Shown piece after piece: positions 22,222 through 34,814 of a DNA stretch of 64,000 bases. Source of the DNA: Dichomitus squalens LYAD-421 SS1 (Eukaryota; Basidiomycota; Agaricomycetes; Polyporales; Polyporaceae); assembly GCF_000275845.1 (NCBI RefSeq), contig NW_006766896.1, forward strand, positions 349,590-413,589, written 5' to 3'. The notes beneath the pieces were generated by a model that saw only the letters and a program-made list of their open reading frames with translations, ran no database searches and was not told the origin of the DNA. How positions within the stretch are numbered: the stretch's first letter is position 1; each line of letters begins with the position of its first letter. The translations under genes and the position numbers were made by a program.

Positions 22222-23222
22222 GTCGAAAGCACGGTGGCTGGAATATAAAAGGAGTGAAGGGGTGAAGGAGCGTGTGAGGCCACGCTCGAACAGAGCGCGA
22301 CTGGAGATAAACGGATGTCGGGAGACCCGGGCTACGAGCCTTCAGTAGGCGGCTGGAGTGTCGACCGCCGCGCAAGCAGAGCTGAGTAAAGGGATGATGA
22401 AAAGCAGGCAGCACAACGACATGCCCAACTCATGGTGAATAGGGATCTCAATACGAACTACCGTCAGCCAAAGGCAGCCTCTATGGCACCCCCAGGCTGG
22501 AACGCAATCCCAGCCCGGGGACGTCGGCCACGCCAGTCTCGACACTGACATACTCCTGCAGACAGAGAACGTCGAGGCGGCCCTAACCAAATCAAAGCGC
22601 GACAGGAAAGGACTGCAGACGTCGCATTCCGAGTCACAATCCGGATGAGACGTTCTGTACACCGGAATAAAAATTGGCGCCCACAATGGAATATATACCT
22701 CCTGAAGTAGGTTTTCTTTCTGAAACGGCAAGGTTCGCCCTTGGTCACCTCACATGCACGGGCGTACGTGACCGGCTCGGCAGGCAGACGTCCGCGTCCA
22801 CGCCTCCCTCGCTGCGCTGGAAGCGCGACCGCGAAGATGCAGGCTGAGATGAAAGGAAGCGTCGTCGCCCATCTAAAAAGGCTGAAGTCAAACGCCACGA
22901 TGGAGAAGCGAGCGCACCGCGAACCCTATCGAAGAACCGCACCGCACCGCACAGAACAGAACAGCCAGCGGCGAACGAACGCGGAGAGACGAGGCCAAGA
23001 AAAGCTCACTGATTGGCAGGACCACTCCGGGCTGCTGGAGATCTCGACCAGCCCCGGCTATCACGAACCATGCCCAAGGTTCAGAAACGCGCGGGCTGGC
23101 TGCAGTCGAGCTCGGTACCGCACCGTCTGGATGCGACACGGCCCAAGGGTCCCTGTAAGAGAGAATTCATTGGACAATATAGCTGTAGTCTATTTTTGCG
23201 CGACTCGGGAGGGAATGACAGC
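22222..23222. other. Intergenic, promoter of the membrane protein and 3' side of QCR2
   Basis: About 1 kb without a recognisable gene. It must hold the promoter of the minus-strand gene starting at 22221 and the terminator region of the minus-strand QCR2 gene. An AT-rich ATATAAAA-type run lies near 22242. GC-rich overlapping frames (22741-23250) show no domain. Confidence 0.4.
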
Positions 23223-24823
23223 TCAGAGGCCCAGCTCGTCCGCGTAAGGGAGAGACGCGACGTCGCCGACCGCGACAAACGTTGGCTTGCTCTTGAGCAG
23301 GGACGCAGCAGCCTATCACGCGCAAAGGGGGACATGGCATCAGGAACGTTACGGCAGGGGAAGGCGACGAAGCCGAAACGCGAGGACGCACCTTGGAATA
23401 CGCAGAAGCGTCGACCTTCTCGAGCGACGCGACGGCCTCGGCCGCGGAAGAAGAAGAGCCAGACAGGATCTGTGAGCGTACAGGAGGCGTGAGCACGGAC
23501 GCACCCCCTGCAAGGCAGCACGACGAGGGGCTCACCTTAGGAGCGAGGGCAGCGACGAGGCCCTCCCGGGACTCATACGCAGATGCAGCCGCAAATTTCG
23601 CCTTCGCCACGGCCTTCTGGAGATCCTCGCCGCTTAGCGAGCTCGCAGCCTTGAGGGCCTCGACGGCCGCCTGACCGGCGGTCTTGACGTCCGCCGCGGT
23701 CTGGCCCTGGACTAGGAGACCAAACAGCGACGCGTCCGAGTAGGGCAGGAGCACGGAGCGCACGGAGGCGCCCGCGGGGATCTTCGGTGCGATGGGCGAC
23801 GTGCCCTGCGACCACTTCACGGACGGGGTGGGGTCGAGGTGCGCGGCGAGGACGGCGAGCTCGGCGGAGGGTGCGCCCGCGGCGCCGAACCCGACGAAGA
23901 CCGTCTGCGCGCCCTCGTGCGCGTCGAGGCGGGACTCGCCCCCAAAGTAGCTCGACGGCTTCGAGGCGGGGGCGGACGCAGCGGCGAAGGACTTGCCGAG
24001 GGACTGCGCAAGGAGCTTCTCGAGCGCGCTGGGGTCGATCCCGGTGCCGAGGACGGCGACGTTGCCCTGGCCGAAGACGGCGTGGGCGTACGCCTGGACG
24101 TCCTCGGCGGTGACGTGGTGGCCGGGGGTGGCGAAGATGGAGTTGCCGAGGCCGGAGCGGAAGGCGAGGGCGTGTGCGAGCTCGACGGCGCGCGTCGCGG
24201 GGTCAGAGAGGGCGGCGGTGCTCTCGGCCTCTACGGTGGGCGCGACCCACTCTTGGAGCTCGTACCGGGTGAACTTGGCCGAGGTCAGGAAGGAGGAAAG
24301 CACGTCGACGAAGAATGCCCTGTCGCACGCATTGTCGAGTGGGGGAAGGTAGGCGGATGGAGCGGGTCGGCACGAGAGTCATATGACATGGCAGAAATTG
24401 TGCACTCACTCGTCGCCGCGCAGGAACTCCGCCGTGACCGCCAAGTGCTCCCTAGAGAGACTTGACGAGAGGACACCGCCGTACAGCTCGGCCTCGCGGA
24501 CGGTGCCCAACGTCGAACGCTTCTCCGTGCTCTGTTCCGTGAATCACCGCAGGAAACACAAACCCGTCATTCCTCCGCCTGTTTTCGCTGTCCGTCCCAT
24601 GTACACGCACCTTGAACGCGTAGTTTTTGAGGGCATGTGCGACGCCGGGCTTGGGCTCGTACCTGCTGCCAGCCTTGACGAGGAAAGTGACAGCAGTAGT
24701 GGGCTCGCCGTTGTCGGCGGCGGCGACCTTCACGCCAGCGCTGTCAACGACGGTAGCAAACTTGCGTGCGCTGCGGGCGATACGCGACGCACTGCGCGCG
24801 GCCGACGCTCTGGCTGCCAGCAT
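23223..24823 (-). CDS. QCR2: Ubiquinol-cytochrome c reductase core protein 2 (complex III)
   Basis: Five exons join in frame: 24823-24611, 24531-24410, 24319-23536, 23469-23392 and 23312-23223, giving 428 aa, the usual length. The N-terminus is an alanine/arginine/serine mitochondrial presequence. The M16 peptidase-like core follows, with ALKNYAFK, STEKRSTLGTVREAELYGG, SLSREHLAVTAEFLRGDE and FTRYELQEWVAPTVEAES, and the C-terminus is LLKSKPTFVAVGDVASLPYA followed by DELGL. Core 2 lacks the zinc-binding HxxEH motif of active processing peptidases, and I see none here. It is a matrix-facing structural subunit of complex III in the inner mitochondrial membrane. All introns are GT-AG. It is a single-copy housekeeping gene in conserved surroundings. 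Confidence 0.95.
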
Positions 24824-25176
24824 CGAGAATGAGTGAAGAATAGAGGGTATGGAGGAAGAGGACGACGACGGCGGACACCAGCGTAGATTCAGGCGCCCCG
24901 GCCAGTTCCGGGTTGTGCCGAGGCAGCCAATAGACGCGCGGTCCTCGGGCGCCGCGCTCGTGGGCACTGCGTCGCTAACCTCCCTCGCTAACCTCGCGCG
25001 GGTTCGAACGTCGATATGCATGTGCAAACGGCATATATTCATAGAGGGCATACAGGGGCATACATCAGAAAACAACGACAAGAAAGCATGGTGCAAAACA
25101 GAAACACGAAAGCGACAGCGACAGGAAACAGTGAAAACAGCGTGTATGTAGTAGCGACAGCGAATCACGACCACCC
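24824..25176. other. Short intergenic region, QCR2 promoter
   Basis: The 353 bp between the QCR2 start and the stop codon of the methyltransferase, both on the minus strand. It holds the QCR2 promoter and the methyltransferase 3' end. No gene was seen. Confidence 0.5.
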
Positions 25177-26490
25177 CTAGACGCGGCGGGCGTGCACAGT
25201 ATAGTAGACAGAAACCATCCCGCGGACCCTCCAGGTCTCTTGAATGTAACCCTCGATGAGGGCGTCCGCGTCGGCGGCCCAGCGACCCTCGATGAGGACC
25301 GCGCGCATCGACCGTGCGTAGAGCTCGACCATCTCGCGGTACTCGCGGCCCAGCTCGCGCAGCTCCAGGTCGGTGTGCCAATCGCCGATGGGCATGTAGT
25401 AGCGGCGGGGCACGATGTTCACGAAGCAGCCCGAGTCCTCGAGCAGCCGCGGGATGCCCGGGGCGACGGTGTGGATGCCGCGACGCTCGCGGAGGGTCTC
25501 GCGCACGGCGGTGAAAAACGCGGAGGTTTGGGGCGCGCGGACGGCGAGGTCGCTGCCGTCGACCATGACGGGGCGGCGACCCCACTCGCTGGAGACGAAG
25601 AGGCCGCCACGGCGCAAGACGCGCGCTATCTCCGGGAGAAGGGCGCCGTAGTCACGGATCTGGCAGGAAGCACGGGGGTAAGCCCAGGGTGCGACCGCAG
25701 GGGATGATGGGAAAGAGCGTACCGCCATGCTGATCATGCGCGCGTGGACGAAGTCGATGCTGGCGGAGTCGAAGCGGAAGGCCTCCTTGATGTCGTGCAT
25801 CTCGAACTGGACGTTGTGCGGCGGGTAGCGGGTCGCGATGGGCACTGGCGGGGGTCTGTCAGAGAGGACTACGGCAGGGACGAGGAGCGAACCTATGTCG
25901 ACGCCGTAAAACCTCGCGCGCGGGAAGTCGCGTGCCATATCAAGGACCCTATTAATACGGCAGTCAATGAAGAAGAGAGCTCGTTCGCGACCACGATGCA
26001 TGACGTACCACTGCCCTGTCCCCGTCCCGAGATCCAAGACGCGCCTCTGCTCGCCGAGTGCATCCGCCAGCACCTCCCCCACCGGCCCAACAGAGAAATC
26101 TCCGATCAGCCTGCGAAGGAGTGTATTGAGCCCGTTTTGTCTCTGTGCAATTCCAGCATCAGCCGCAGCCAGGGCCGCACGTCGAGAGACAGGCGGGACA
26201 CGGAGGAGGGCGTTCCGTGCGCGACTCACTTGTTGCTCCTCCGCATCCACGGGCAACGGATACGGGGAGGCACCATGAGAATGGAAGAGTCGTCCGCCCC
26301 GCTCTTGAAAGTAGTCGGGTATGTCCTCGCTGGGGATCTCGACGAGGTCCTCAGACATGTCCGACGCCGCGTCGTCGTCGTCGTCGGACGGGGGCTCGCG
26401 CTCGCGGTAGTTCCCGGGAGCTCTGTTCATGTCGTGAGAGTCGCTGTCGAAGGACGAAGACGGGGGACGGCGGGAGTACTGGACGGCCAT
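25177..26490 (-). CDS. SAM-dependent class I methyltransferase
   Basis: Five exons join in frame: 26490-26230, 26142-26009, 25948-25893, 25844-25723 and 25659-25177, giving 351 aa. After an acidic, disordered N-terminus (DDDDDAASDMSEDLVEIP) comes the fungal pattern EEQQRQNGLNTLLRRLIG. SAM-binding motif I follows, VLDLGTGTGQWVLDMARDFP, then motif II (FYGVDIVPIATRYPP), and motif III with VHARMISMAIRDYG and EIARVLRRGGLFVSSEW. This layout is that of fungal UMTA/LaeA-like methyltransferases of unknown substrate. Several such proteins regulate secondary metabolism or methylate small molecules, but the target here cannot be inferred. All four introns are GT-AG. The ATG at 26490 (MAVQYSRRPP) is the first in frame. 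Confidence 0.87.
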   Translation of the reverse strand: MAVQYSRRPPSSSFDSDSHDMNRAPGNYREREPPSDDDDDAASDMSEDLVEIPSEDIPDYFQERGGRLFHSHGASPYPLPVDAEEQQVSRARNALLRVPPVSRRAALAAADAGIAQRQNGLNTLLRRLIGDFSVGPVGEVLADALGEQRRVLDLGTGTGQWYVMHRGRERALFFIDCRINRVLDMARDFPRARFYGVDIGSLLVPAVVLSDRPPPVPIATRYPPHNVQFEMHDIKEAFRFDSASIDFVHARMISMAVRSFPSSPAVAPWAYPRASCQIRDYGALLPEIARVLRRGGLFVSSEWGRRPVMVDGSDLAVRAPQTSAFFTAVRETLRERRGIHTVAPGIPRLLEDSGCFVNIVPRRYYMPIGDWHTDLELRELGREYREMVELYARSMRAVLIEGRWAADADALIEGYIQETWRVRGMVSVYYTVHARRV

Positions 26491-28731
26491 GGGTCAAACG
26501 GAGACCGAGAGGCAGAAAGACGAGCGAAAAAACAGTCTGAGGTGTGTTGATGCCGTGAGACGACGGGTCATATAGCTGGCCCCAATGCAACTCCGACACC
26601 GCCCCAACAGCGACGATAACTCAGCGGCGGAGTGCAGGACGGGGAACGCAGGAGCGGGCACGCGTGGGCTGCCGTTCGAAAAGGCGCGAGGGATCCGGCG
26701 ATGGGATGTGAGGCACCGTTGGGATCGACAAGACGCAGGGGCTGTGGGCGGTCCGAGGTGGACGACCCTCTGCGGCTGCTGTTGGGATGTGCTGAATGCC
26801 CAGATAGGCCGTCGGCTGGCTGGTGCTATGTAAGTACAAAGCCCAGCAGGAGCCTTCCGGATCGAGAAGAAGGAACAGGGCCTGCGTCGGAGCCACAAAC
26901 GGTCCAAAGCACACTAGTGGCCTTTACTTAGTGCAGCTTAGTGCCCAGGCGACGCAGAGATGGTACCATCAGATGATGCCGCTGATACTGCCCCCACTCC
27001 CTGCGCGCGGAAGCAAATGCACCTGATGACGGAATCAATCCTGCGTTATCCCTCCCCACGTCCTCTCGGCAAGCACGGAAACCCCGCGAAGACGGTATCA
27101 CCCTCCTCGCCGCGCCTGCCAACAACCGCCGTCAACCCGCCATTCCTATCTCAGCTCATCGCGTCCAGAGACCGTCGTCCGTCCGTCTCAGACACGATTC
27201 ATCATCATTCGATCTCAATACGCAGCGCTCACCCGTCTCGCGGAAGAAGGACGTCGACCGGTAAGGCCCTTGCAATCCTAAAGGCGAGCGCGAGGCCGGT
27301 CCCACTCAGGCAACCCGTACGCAGTGCCGTTCAACTCCGCCCCATTCTCGCTGTGCTGCTCCGACACAGTACACTTTTAGGTGTGCCCTTCGTACGCGCC
27401 CTGGGAACGTTTCGACACGATTGGCTCGGAGCACCCGCCTGCCGAGACCTGCGTTCTGGCCAGCGGTCCAGAAGAACGGTGTTGCGATGCGTGCCTCTCG
27501 AGGCGCGGGCTTTGATGGGAACGGAATGGAACAGGGTGCCATACGGCGATACACGTGTAACCATACATACTCAAAGCGCGCGCGGTCCACAGAGGAGATA
27601 TGCGACGAGTGAACTCTGGGTCATCCCTGCCGCTTGTGAGCTGACAGAGGGCGGTAAGCGATGACGGGACAGTAGCGACCATCAGCCACGACACGAGTTG
27701 ATCTTCGCAGGAAAAAGAGGGCCGGAGTCAGGCTGAAGCATGAATGTGGACCCGCAAACCATGTAGGAGCTAAGCGCGCCGCAGGCTACTACAGACTGAA
27801 CGCGCAAGGGCCAGATTCAACGACGACCGTCAGCAGTAAGCAAGGTAAGCGAACTCTCCTGGAGCCGGCGCCGTGATTTAGCCTGCAGTCATAGAGGACC
27901 TATGGTGACATGGTGAAGAAAACGGCATCGATACTTGAATGAGGGATCCAACCACCAAGGACAATCTTTCCTGGACCTTTCTGTCCGGTAATATGAGCAC
28001 CATGCTGAGCATTGTGATAGTACGCTCCCATGTCGCGCTGAAGTGGCGGATGGAGTACATAGTAGCCAGCGTGATACCGTCCCTACGTCAACATTACTTA
28101 ACGTGTCGATACAACTCACATACTGCGTAGGCGCGAAGGCGTCTGCTATTTGTAATGACGGACATCGCGATATTCTGACTTCAGTGGCTAGTTTGGGCAC
28201 ATGTAGTACCTATTCGGACCAACTTATCCTGTGAACTACGATCAGCGTGTTCGCCTGCGTGCACGTCAGTTACATATGCCAGCACTGACTCAAGGGCGAC
28301 TTCGGCAGGCATATGTCTCATTGACAGCCCAGGCAAGGTACCGTGGCGCTGACTTCAAGGTGCTACTTATCGTTCAAACCCAGAGAATCGTGCTCGCAGG
28401 GACCCCGTCAGCTCGCCGAGGGCAGGCACCGTCCGAACGCATGTAGGAGAGGGTACGCTCAGAAGAACGCATCTCTCGCTCACGGCCAATATCGGCACTC
28501 TACACCTCTACAGCAACTTCCGGAGTGCAAGGTAGGACACTCAGAGTCGAAGAGCGTCTCGAAGATGTCAAAGCCGGTCGCGGTTATGTCGACTGAGCAG
28601 AGCCGACCAGACGGCGCCTTGAAGCCACCATCTGGGCGCTTCTCTGCAGGGTCGGCATTTGCCATTACGGGCCCGCCGATGATCTTGCCTCTGGACCACG
28701 AGCTGCCTGCCCCCTATCCACAATTCGCGAC
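26491..28731. other. Long divergent intergenic region with an unassigned ORF
   Basis: This stretch of 2.2 kb separates the divergent methyltransferase and DNA polymerase genes and must contain both promoters. A 234-codon ATG-initiated ORF occupies 26960-27664 (+), but its sequence is compositionally plain, has no recognised motif, overlaps opposite-strand frames, and may be chance in GC-rich DNA. Nothing else was seen. Confidence 0.4.
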
Positions 28732-31700
28732 ATGATGAACGAGGATGAACTGTTCCTGGCTGGACAAGATGAGATCATGAGTCGTCCGCAAGAAGAATTC
28801 GGCCACTATCTGGCGCGCAGGCAGAGGTACGTCTCGCATAACCACTGCATATACGTAGGCCCTGGCCCCGGGAGTCGCACGAAGTGGTACCGCGGTACGC
28901 CGGATATCTTAGTAGTGTGGTAGAGGACTTCATCACGCCGGGTGCTAGCCTCTCTGGGGTGTACTGATGAAAGCGTGTCGTGGACCTGGCGGGATTGAAT
29001 GTTCGTGATGTCGATGTCCAGCTAATGCTGATGTTCGTTCTACAGCCGCACCAGCTCCAGCCCCAGCTATACCACCCACCCTCAGTTGATTGTCGCAGGC
29101 CGGAACCTGACGCCTGAGTGTGAACCCGCACACGCTATACCTAAGGAAGCCACATCGAGCCCTGCCCGCCACACTGCACAAGACGCAGGCGTACGCCTTC
29201 AGCCACAAGACCCTCCCGCTGCAGAACGGCCTCGCGATGTCTCTCGCGACGCCCGCACAAGCAGCAAGCGCAAGCCAGACACCCCCGGTGATTTCTTGGA
29301 CCAGAGGCCGGAGAAGAGGCCAAAGGGGGCACCAGAACCCCCAGCTTCTGGTCGGAGCCGTCCTGCGGCACCTGACCGACACGCGGTCGCCCAGAGGCCA
29401 GGGTGAGCCTATCGCGTCGAACCTTGCATAATTGCCTGACACCCCGCGCAGGCCCTCTGGCGCGGTCTCCGTGGATCGGGAACTCGGCATACCGACGCAC
29501 GCGCAGGACGCGCTGATGGCTGCCCCTCAGGCCGCTCTCGCTGCGACTGAACCTCGGGCGCTGCCTTCCAAGCACGCGCCTAAAGAGGCTTCGGGGGCGC
29601 CAGCACGCGTGAGGCCCCTAATGTCGTCCGCGGACATAGGGGAGGGAGGCTTGGAGGTCTCTAGTCGCGTTATGAGGTCCGAGAGAGGCCGGGATCTGAC
29701 AGCCGTGAACGAGACGAGAATGAGTTCCGCTCGCGCCCTTGGCTCATCCGAAGCTCGTACGGAGGCAAGTGGGTCGAGGGTGAGGGTCCCCCAGGATCCG
29801 ACTGCTAGCAAGCGTACCGCTCGGACGAAACCGTTCGAGGTCCCTCAGGGGGTCAAACACCACGCACCTATTGCGGACAGCAGCAATATTACAAGTCCGA
29901 CAAGTACGGCCCCTGGCGTTGCGAATCCGTCCACGGCGAAGGGTGCCGTGGAGAAGAAGGGGAAGGTGACGGTGGTGGCGAAGCAGGCGACGGCGAAGCG
30001 TGGGGCGACTTCGGCGCAGAAGCCGAAGGGAAAGGGAAAGAGGAGAGAGCTCATCACTGCATCTGAGTATGCGAAGATGAAGAACGCAGAAGCCGAGGAA
30101 CGGCGATTGAACGGAAGGATGCCGGCCGCGAAGCAATTCTTGGAAGGCAAGCGCATATTTTATTACGGCGCAGACTTGAATTACGCCGGCGAAGATACCC
30201 AGCGTAGGATGGATATCGTGAGCTCACAGATCTCCATGACCTCAAGGAATGTCTCTGACGCAGCTCTGCCAACAGATCATCAAGCACGGAGGGACCTTGA
30301 TACCCGACTACGATCCCGACCAAATCACGCATATCGTTGTGAGCAAGAACACGGGCGCCAAGGCGTTACTAAAGGTGATCGGATTAAGGAGATTGAAAGA
30401 TATTCCGCAACGGATTCCGACCGTCACATGGGATTGGATCCAGACTGGATTCTCGGCACCTCGCGTAAGAGCCTCGACGCTCAGCGGCAAGGAGAAGGCC
30501 CCAGACAGAAACAGCCGCAAGGACCGCATCGATGTGGCAGATGAAGACGACCCGCTAGTATATAAGATGGGCTGGTTGTTCGAATATGCCGCATACAGCG
30601 AGCGTATCGATGCCGGAGAGACGCCCTGGGGCGAGTATATGGCAGGTCGGAAGAACCTTTCGACGGTCGAGGGTCCGTCCGGAGTCAACGGCGGCCGGAG
30701 CACGGATGTATTTCCCACCAGCGACGTCGTCGACGACAGCAGCCATATCTCGTGCGTCACTATCATTGTCGGAGTTGGCTCTCGGTCGTTCTTGTGTTTC
30801 AGGCTCTCTCTGACGCCCATGTTTTCAGAGACTTCACTCAGGATAAGGTGTTGCCGGGTGACGGGGTGCAGATCATGCCATATGCGGGTCTTCCATCGCC
30901 GCCATCCTCGCCCAGCTACCCTTCTTTGGGCACACTTCTACCGCACTATACCAAAGTCGCGGGGAAGGTTGTTCAGGCAGTCCAGTCCATTTCAGGAAAC
31001 GGTGGATCTTGGCAAGATACAGCCGTCCACGCGGAAAACCATGTGGTGGACCCGGCAATGAGATATGCAGAGGACCCCCTGGCTGAGTTCTATGCTCAGG
31101 CACGGGCCGAGCGGAATGCAGAGGTACGCTGACTGTGTCATGAAGCATTATTGGCGGTGGATCGCAGTTAACGGCGCGCGCATGTCAGATGTTCGGTCAT
31201 GACGAGTCCGATAGTGAATCGATTACCCCGGAGAAAAAACAGATCTCTCGGACGCGGCACCGCAAACGCGAGGCGGTCAAGAAGGGGGTGGTGCGTCCTA
31301 TCTCCCATAACACCAGCTACAACCCATGTTGCTTACCTTCACTTCACCCTGGCATTCTTCACCTTCGCCCTGACATACACGCCCGCGATATCCTGTACGT
31401 CTCGCTATGGCCAAATGCTCATTTGCCGACAAAGTTCATCTGCGACGATAAGGGCGGCAAACGGCGGCAAGCAACCTGCCCGAATCAGGATGTGATAGAC
31501 AAGGTTAGTGTGTCGGCAACGGTGTGTATAGTCGTTTGTTGATTACCGCCTGACGCTGTCAGCTCGAGGAATTGAAGGCCCTCCACGATGTAAAGCCTGG
31601 AGAAGATGACAGATGGCGTGTTTATGGGCTAAATAAAGGTACGTGATTCGCGCCTACATACAGTGTTTGAGTATTGAGCAGGTGATTAGCCATCGCGGCA

Positions 31701-33379
31701 TTGCGCCGTTGCCCTACAAGGATCAGGACGTTGGAGGAGGCTATGAAGCTCAATGGGGTCGGAGAGAAGACGGCGAGGAAGGTGAGCGTTGGCGGGCCTG
31801 CGATTGGTCCGTGCTTGCTCACCGGAGGTTTTATGTCGCGTGTCGTAGATCATCGAAATAATCCAGACAGGAGACTTGATGCGGATACAGTACGAGACGA
31901 CCGAGGACATCAAGGCCGTCAAGGAGTTCACAGGGATTTATGGCGTCGGTTCGTTATTCCTGCCACCGCGAACGCGGATGAGTTGTTGACCACTGAATTA
32001 TCCGCAGGCGCCAATACCGCTCGAACGTTGTTCAACAACGGTTGCAGGACGTTGGAGGATATCGCTGCACGCAAGGGGGGAGTCAAGTTATCGCATGCAC
32101 AGGAGATTGGATTGAGGTATTATAGGGGTACGTGGTTGTCGTCTTTCTCTCGAACGGCGGCGTATTGATGTCGACGGAAAGACATCAATACAAGGATACC
32201 CAGAGCAGAGGTGCAAGAGATCTACGATAAGATCAAGGGCGAAGGTGAGCAACTTCAAGCAACGAACTCTCCGTGATTCTGTCCGCCTCAAACTGCATGT
32301 TTGTTAGCGCTGAAGTTAGATCCAAAGCTCTTCATACAAGTGATGGGTAGCTTCCGCAGGTCCGTATGGCCCACTCAATACCGACCCCAGGCCACACTGA
32401 CCGCACGTTTAGGGGCAAGTCGACCTGTGGTGACATCGATATACTCATTAGCCGCCCTGTTGACGACGGCAAGACCCATCAAGGTACGTCATAGTAATTT
32501 TCGCGTGGCTGTTATTTCGCGACAATCAAACTCACAACTGCCGGAAATCTGCAGGAATCTTACGCCGATTACTGGCAGAGCTACATCGACAAGATATCAT
32601 AACGGAGGATCTCTGCCTGCCTGACAATTTCGAAGACCTGGAGCTCGTTTATCGGGGGCTGTGCCGGAAGGGTCCCGGGAGCTTGCGCCGCAGGATCGGT
32701 ACGCCCCCATTACTTCTCGCCTTTCCTTCACACTGGCCCGAGACTGACTACATCCGACTCGACGCAAGACTTCCTGACTGTACCTTGGGTTTCAAGGGGA
32801 GCAGCCCTGCTCTACTACACGGGTGACGATATCGTGAGTCTCTCCCGTTGCACTCCGATAGCGTTTGCACGTGTCCTGTTCCAGAACCGCTCACGTTCTT
32901 CCTTTCCATAACGTGACCTCACCTTATTCGCCGGCTCGCTGCCACGCGATAAACCATATTAATCCACGCCCGCGTGCAGTTCAATCGTTCGCTCCGCCTG
33001 AAAGCGAACAAGATGGGCTACTCTCTTAATCAGCGCGGGCTTTACGCGGACGTCATTAGGAACAAGGACCGGCAGAAGGTTACGGAAGGTGCGTTGCCCC
33101 CTCTAGCTTTGCTTCATCCCACACACATTGTAGTCCCCGTTCCGCAGGCTGCGAACTCTTTCGCCTCGGCTGCGTGAAGCAATTTGCTTGCAGGGGCTGA
33201 CTCGTGTACGTCTGCAGGTGTGCTCGTTGCGTCGGAGAGTGAGAGAGAAATACTCGATATCCTGGGTACGTGCAGGGTCTTTCGCTGGTTCTGGTTCTTC
33301 GCAGACCTCTAACGATTGCATACTTCTCCTTTCTACAGGTGTCCCCTGGCAAGAGCCACACGAGCGTGTACGCCATTGA
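28732..33379 (+). CDS. Family X DNA polymerase (lambda/mu type) with BRCT domain
   Basis: Nineteen exons join in frame to 1050 aa: 28732-28826, 29046-29402, 29452-30217, 30264-30751, 30829-31123, 31189-31290, 31435-31503, 31563-31638, 31690-31781, 31849-31948, 32008-32127, 32182-32244, 32308-32359, 32413-32483, 32555-32698, 32769-32833, 32980-33088, 33218-33265 and 33339-33379. A BRCT domain lies near residues 385-480 (IFYYGADLNYAG, HGGTLIPDYDPDQITHIV). The 8-kDa lyase domain follows at about 715 (NQDVIDKLEELKALHD), with helix-hairpin-helix motifs GVGEKTARK and GVGANTARTLFNNG. The palm has GSFRRGKSTCGDIDILI, with the two metal-binding aspartates, and a third aspartate in DFLTVPWVSRG. The end is the family pattern VPWQEPHERVRH. 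It should fill gaps in base-excision repair and end joining. The N-terminal 380 residues are low-complexity, making it longer than human Pol lambda (575 aa). The long first intron (219 nt) may hide a small exon. Confidence 0.9.
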
Positions 33380-34086
33380 AGAGTCCCGGACCACAGAGGA
33401 GCAGGCATCTACATTGAAACCCATCGGCTCTCCTACTCTGTGCATTCGGGTGAATTGTTGTACGACGACGGATCCTTGTCCGGTTTGGAAATCGGCCATA
33501 CAGATTGTGTCTCTTGTAAGATGCGAGGAATGCGAAGAGACAACGTAAGGGGGGCGGCTCTGTTACGGGAAGATATCGTAACGCGCGAGTGCTTCACCCG
33601 GAGTACGGCGGCATCCCTTCCGGATGACTATCCGCAAGACTATGCAGCCCTCCTTCTGGAAGTAGCATGAGGTTTCGGGTGGGAGGTCAGGGCAGGCGGC
33701 ACCAGACATCGCTGGTGGTACAGGACTGGATGCGTAGACAGTGCGGTGAAAATGCCACAGTGCTCGTGCCATGGGATGCCGGCCCACATATTATGGGAAT
33801 GACACCGCAAGCCGGCATCTATACCTTTTGCGGCCCGGTACTATCCTGGGTGAGGACTAACACGCCCCGCTCCGACAGCACGGAGTTACATCGCTGAGCA
33901 GCAGCACATTTTGAACACTGATCGCAAACTTTGCGATGCGTGATACATGGCAGGTGAAGACCAGAGACGGTATGAGGCGTACTCTCGGTGAGTAAGTACA
34001 GGTCATGTTGTCAATTTTCGACGCTGGAGGACTACGGTCCAAGGCCGCGGGGAACACATACTCGAAGACATCGGCGATCACCAGCA

Positions 34087-34115
34087 CCCAGGACCATGGA
34101 CTCGGAGTCGGCATA
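34087..34115 (+). repeat. DHGxGVG motif repeat, copy 1
   Basis: CCCAGGACCATGGAC followed by a GG-GT-GG-AT pattern; translated on the + strand it reads QDHGLGVGI. It matches the copy at 34403 in roughly 24 of 29 positions. Confidence 0.6.
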
Positions 34116-34402
34116 GCAGATGACCATGACGTCTGCTCGCACAGTCCTGGAAAGGAACTGTACATGCAGAATATGCACCCAGGTGGTTCGCTCGATATGC
34201 CTTCTTAAGTAGGTCCGAGCTCGCCGACGTACATCATGCGTTTCATTGCTGTCTGTTGCAGTTCGAGGCCCGTCGCGACACTGGTAGTTAGAGTCACTGT
34301 CGTACAAGATTGCACGCAGTTGGCGTCGACGGTGTTTCCCTTCTGCCGCGAGGTTGTCGTACAGAGTGCGGTCAGGTGCGGGTGCAGGCAATGTATGGCA
34401 TG

Positions 34403-34431
34403 CCCAGGACCATGGACCTGGTGTGGGTATC
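34403..34431 (+). repeat. DHGxGVG motif repeat, copy 2
   Basis: Same core as the copy at 34087; translated it reads QDHGPGVGI. Most differences from copy 1 are at third codon positions in this frame. Confidence 0.6.
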
Positions 34432-34814
34432 GGTGCGCGCGGGTGGATCCGGTGGAACGGGGCTTCCTCTTGGGAGGCGCCGAGCGTCAAGGGTTTCCGT
34501 GGTGTTTCTTGGTGGGCGGATGATGCAGTACTAGTAACAACCACGAGCATGCGTCATGGATAAGCAGAGGTGTGTATAGCGGTAAGTACGCAGAGGTAAG
34601 TGGCGGTAAAGGAGAGTAAGAATGATTGTCATTGTGTGGTTGTTATCAGATAAACAAAACGTTATCAGGAGGGATAATCTCGATGCCTGGGCTGAGTTTG
34701 TGATCGGCCCGCTATATCGGAGTGGGGCCTGAGTTGTTCTCAGCGTTGTCCGTCTCCTCCTCCCCCCTCCTCGTCGTCCAAAACGCCCTGGACGTATTCT
34801 GCCTCGACGCCGCC

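Larger units (their letters stand above)
33380..34814. other. Intergenic, upstream of the velvet gene
   Basis: About 1.4 kb with no recognised gene. It holds two copies of a 29-bp motif around GGACCATGGAC (34087-34115 and 34403-34431). A third, inverted copy sits in the first intron of the velvet gene. The frames that contain the motif are short and lack domains. Confidence 0.4.

Noticed and set aside
34005..34208. Lipopeptide mating-pheromone precursor gene
   Set aside because: The short ORF lacks a C-terminal CaaX motif, and no STE3-type receptor lies nearby.
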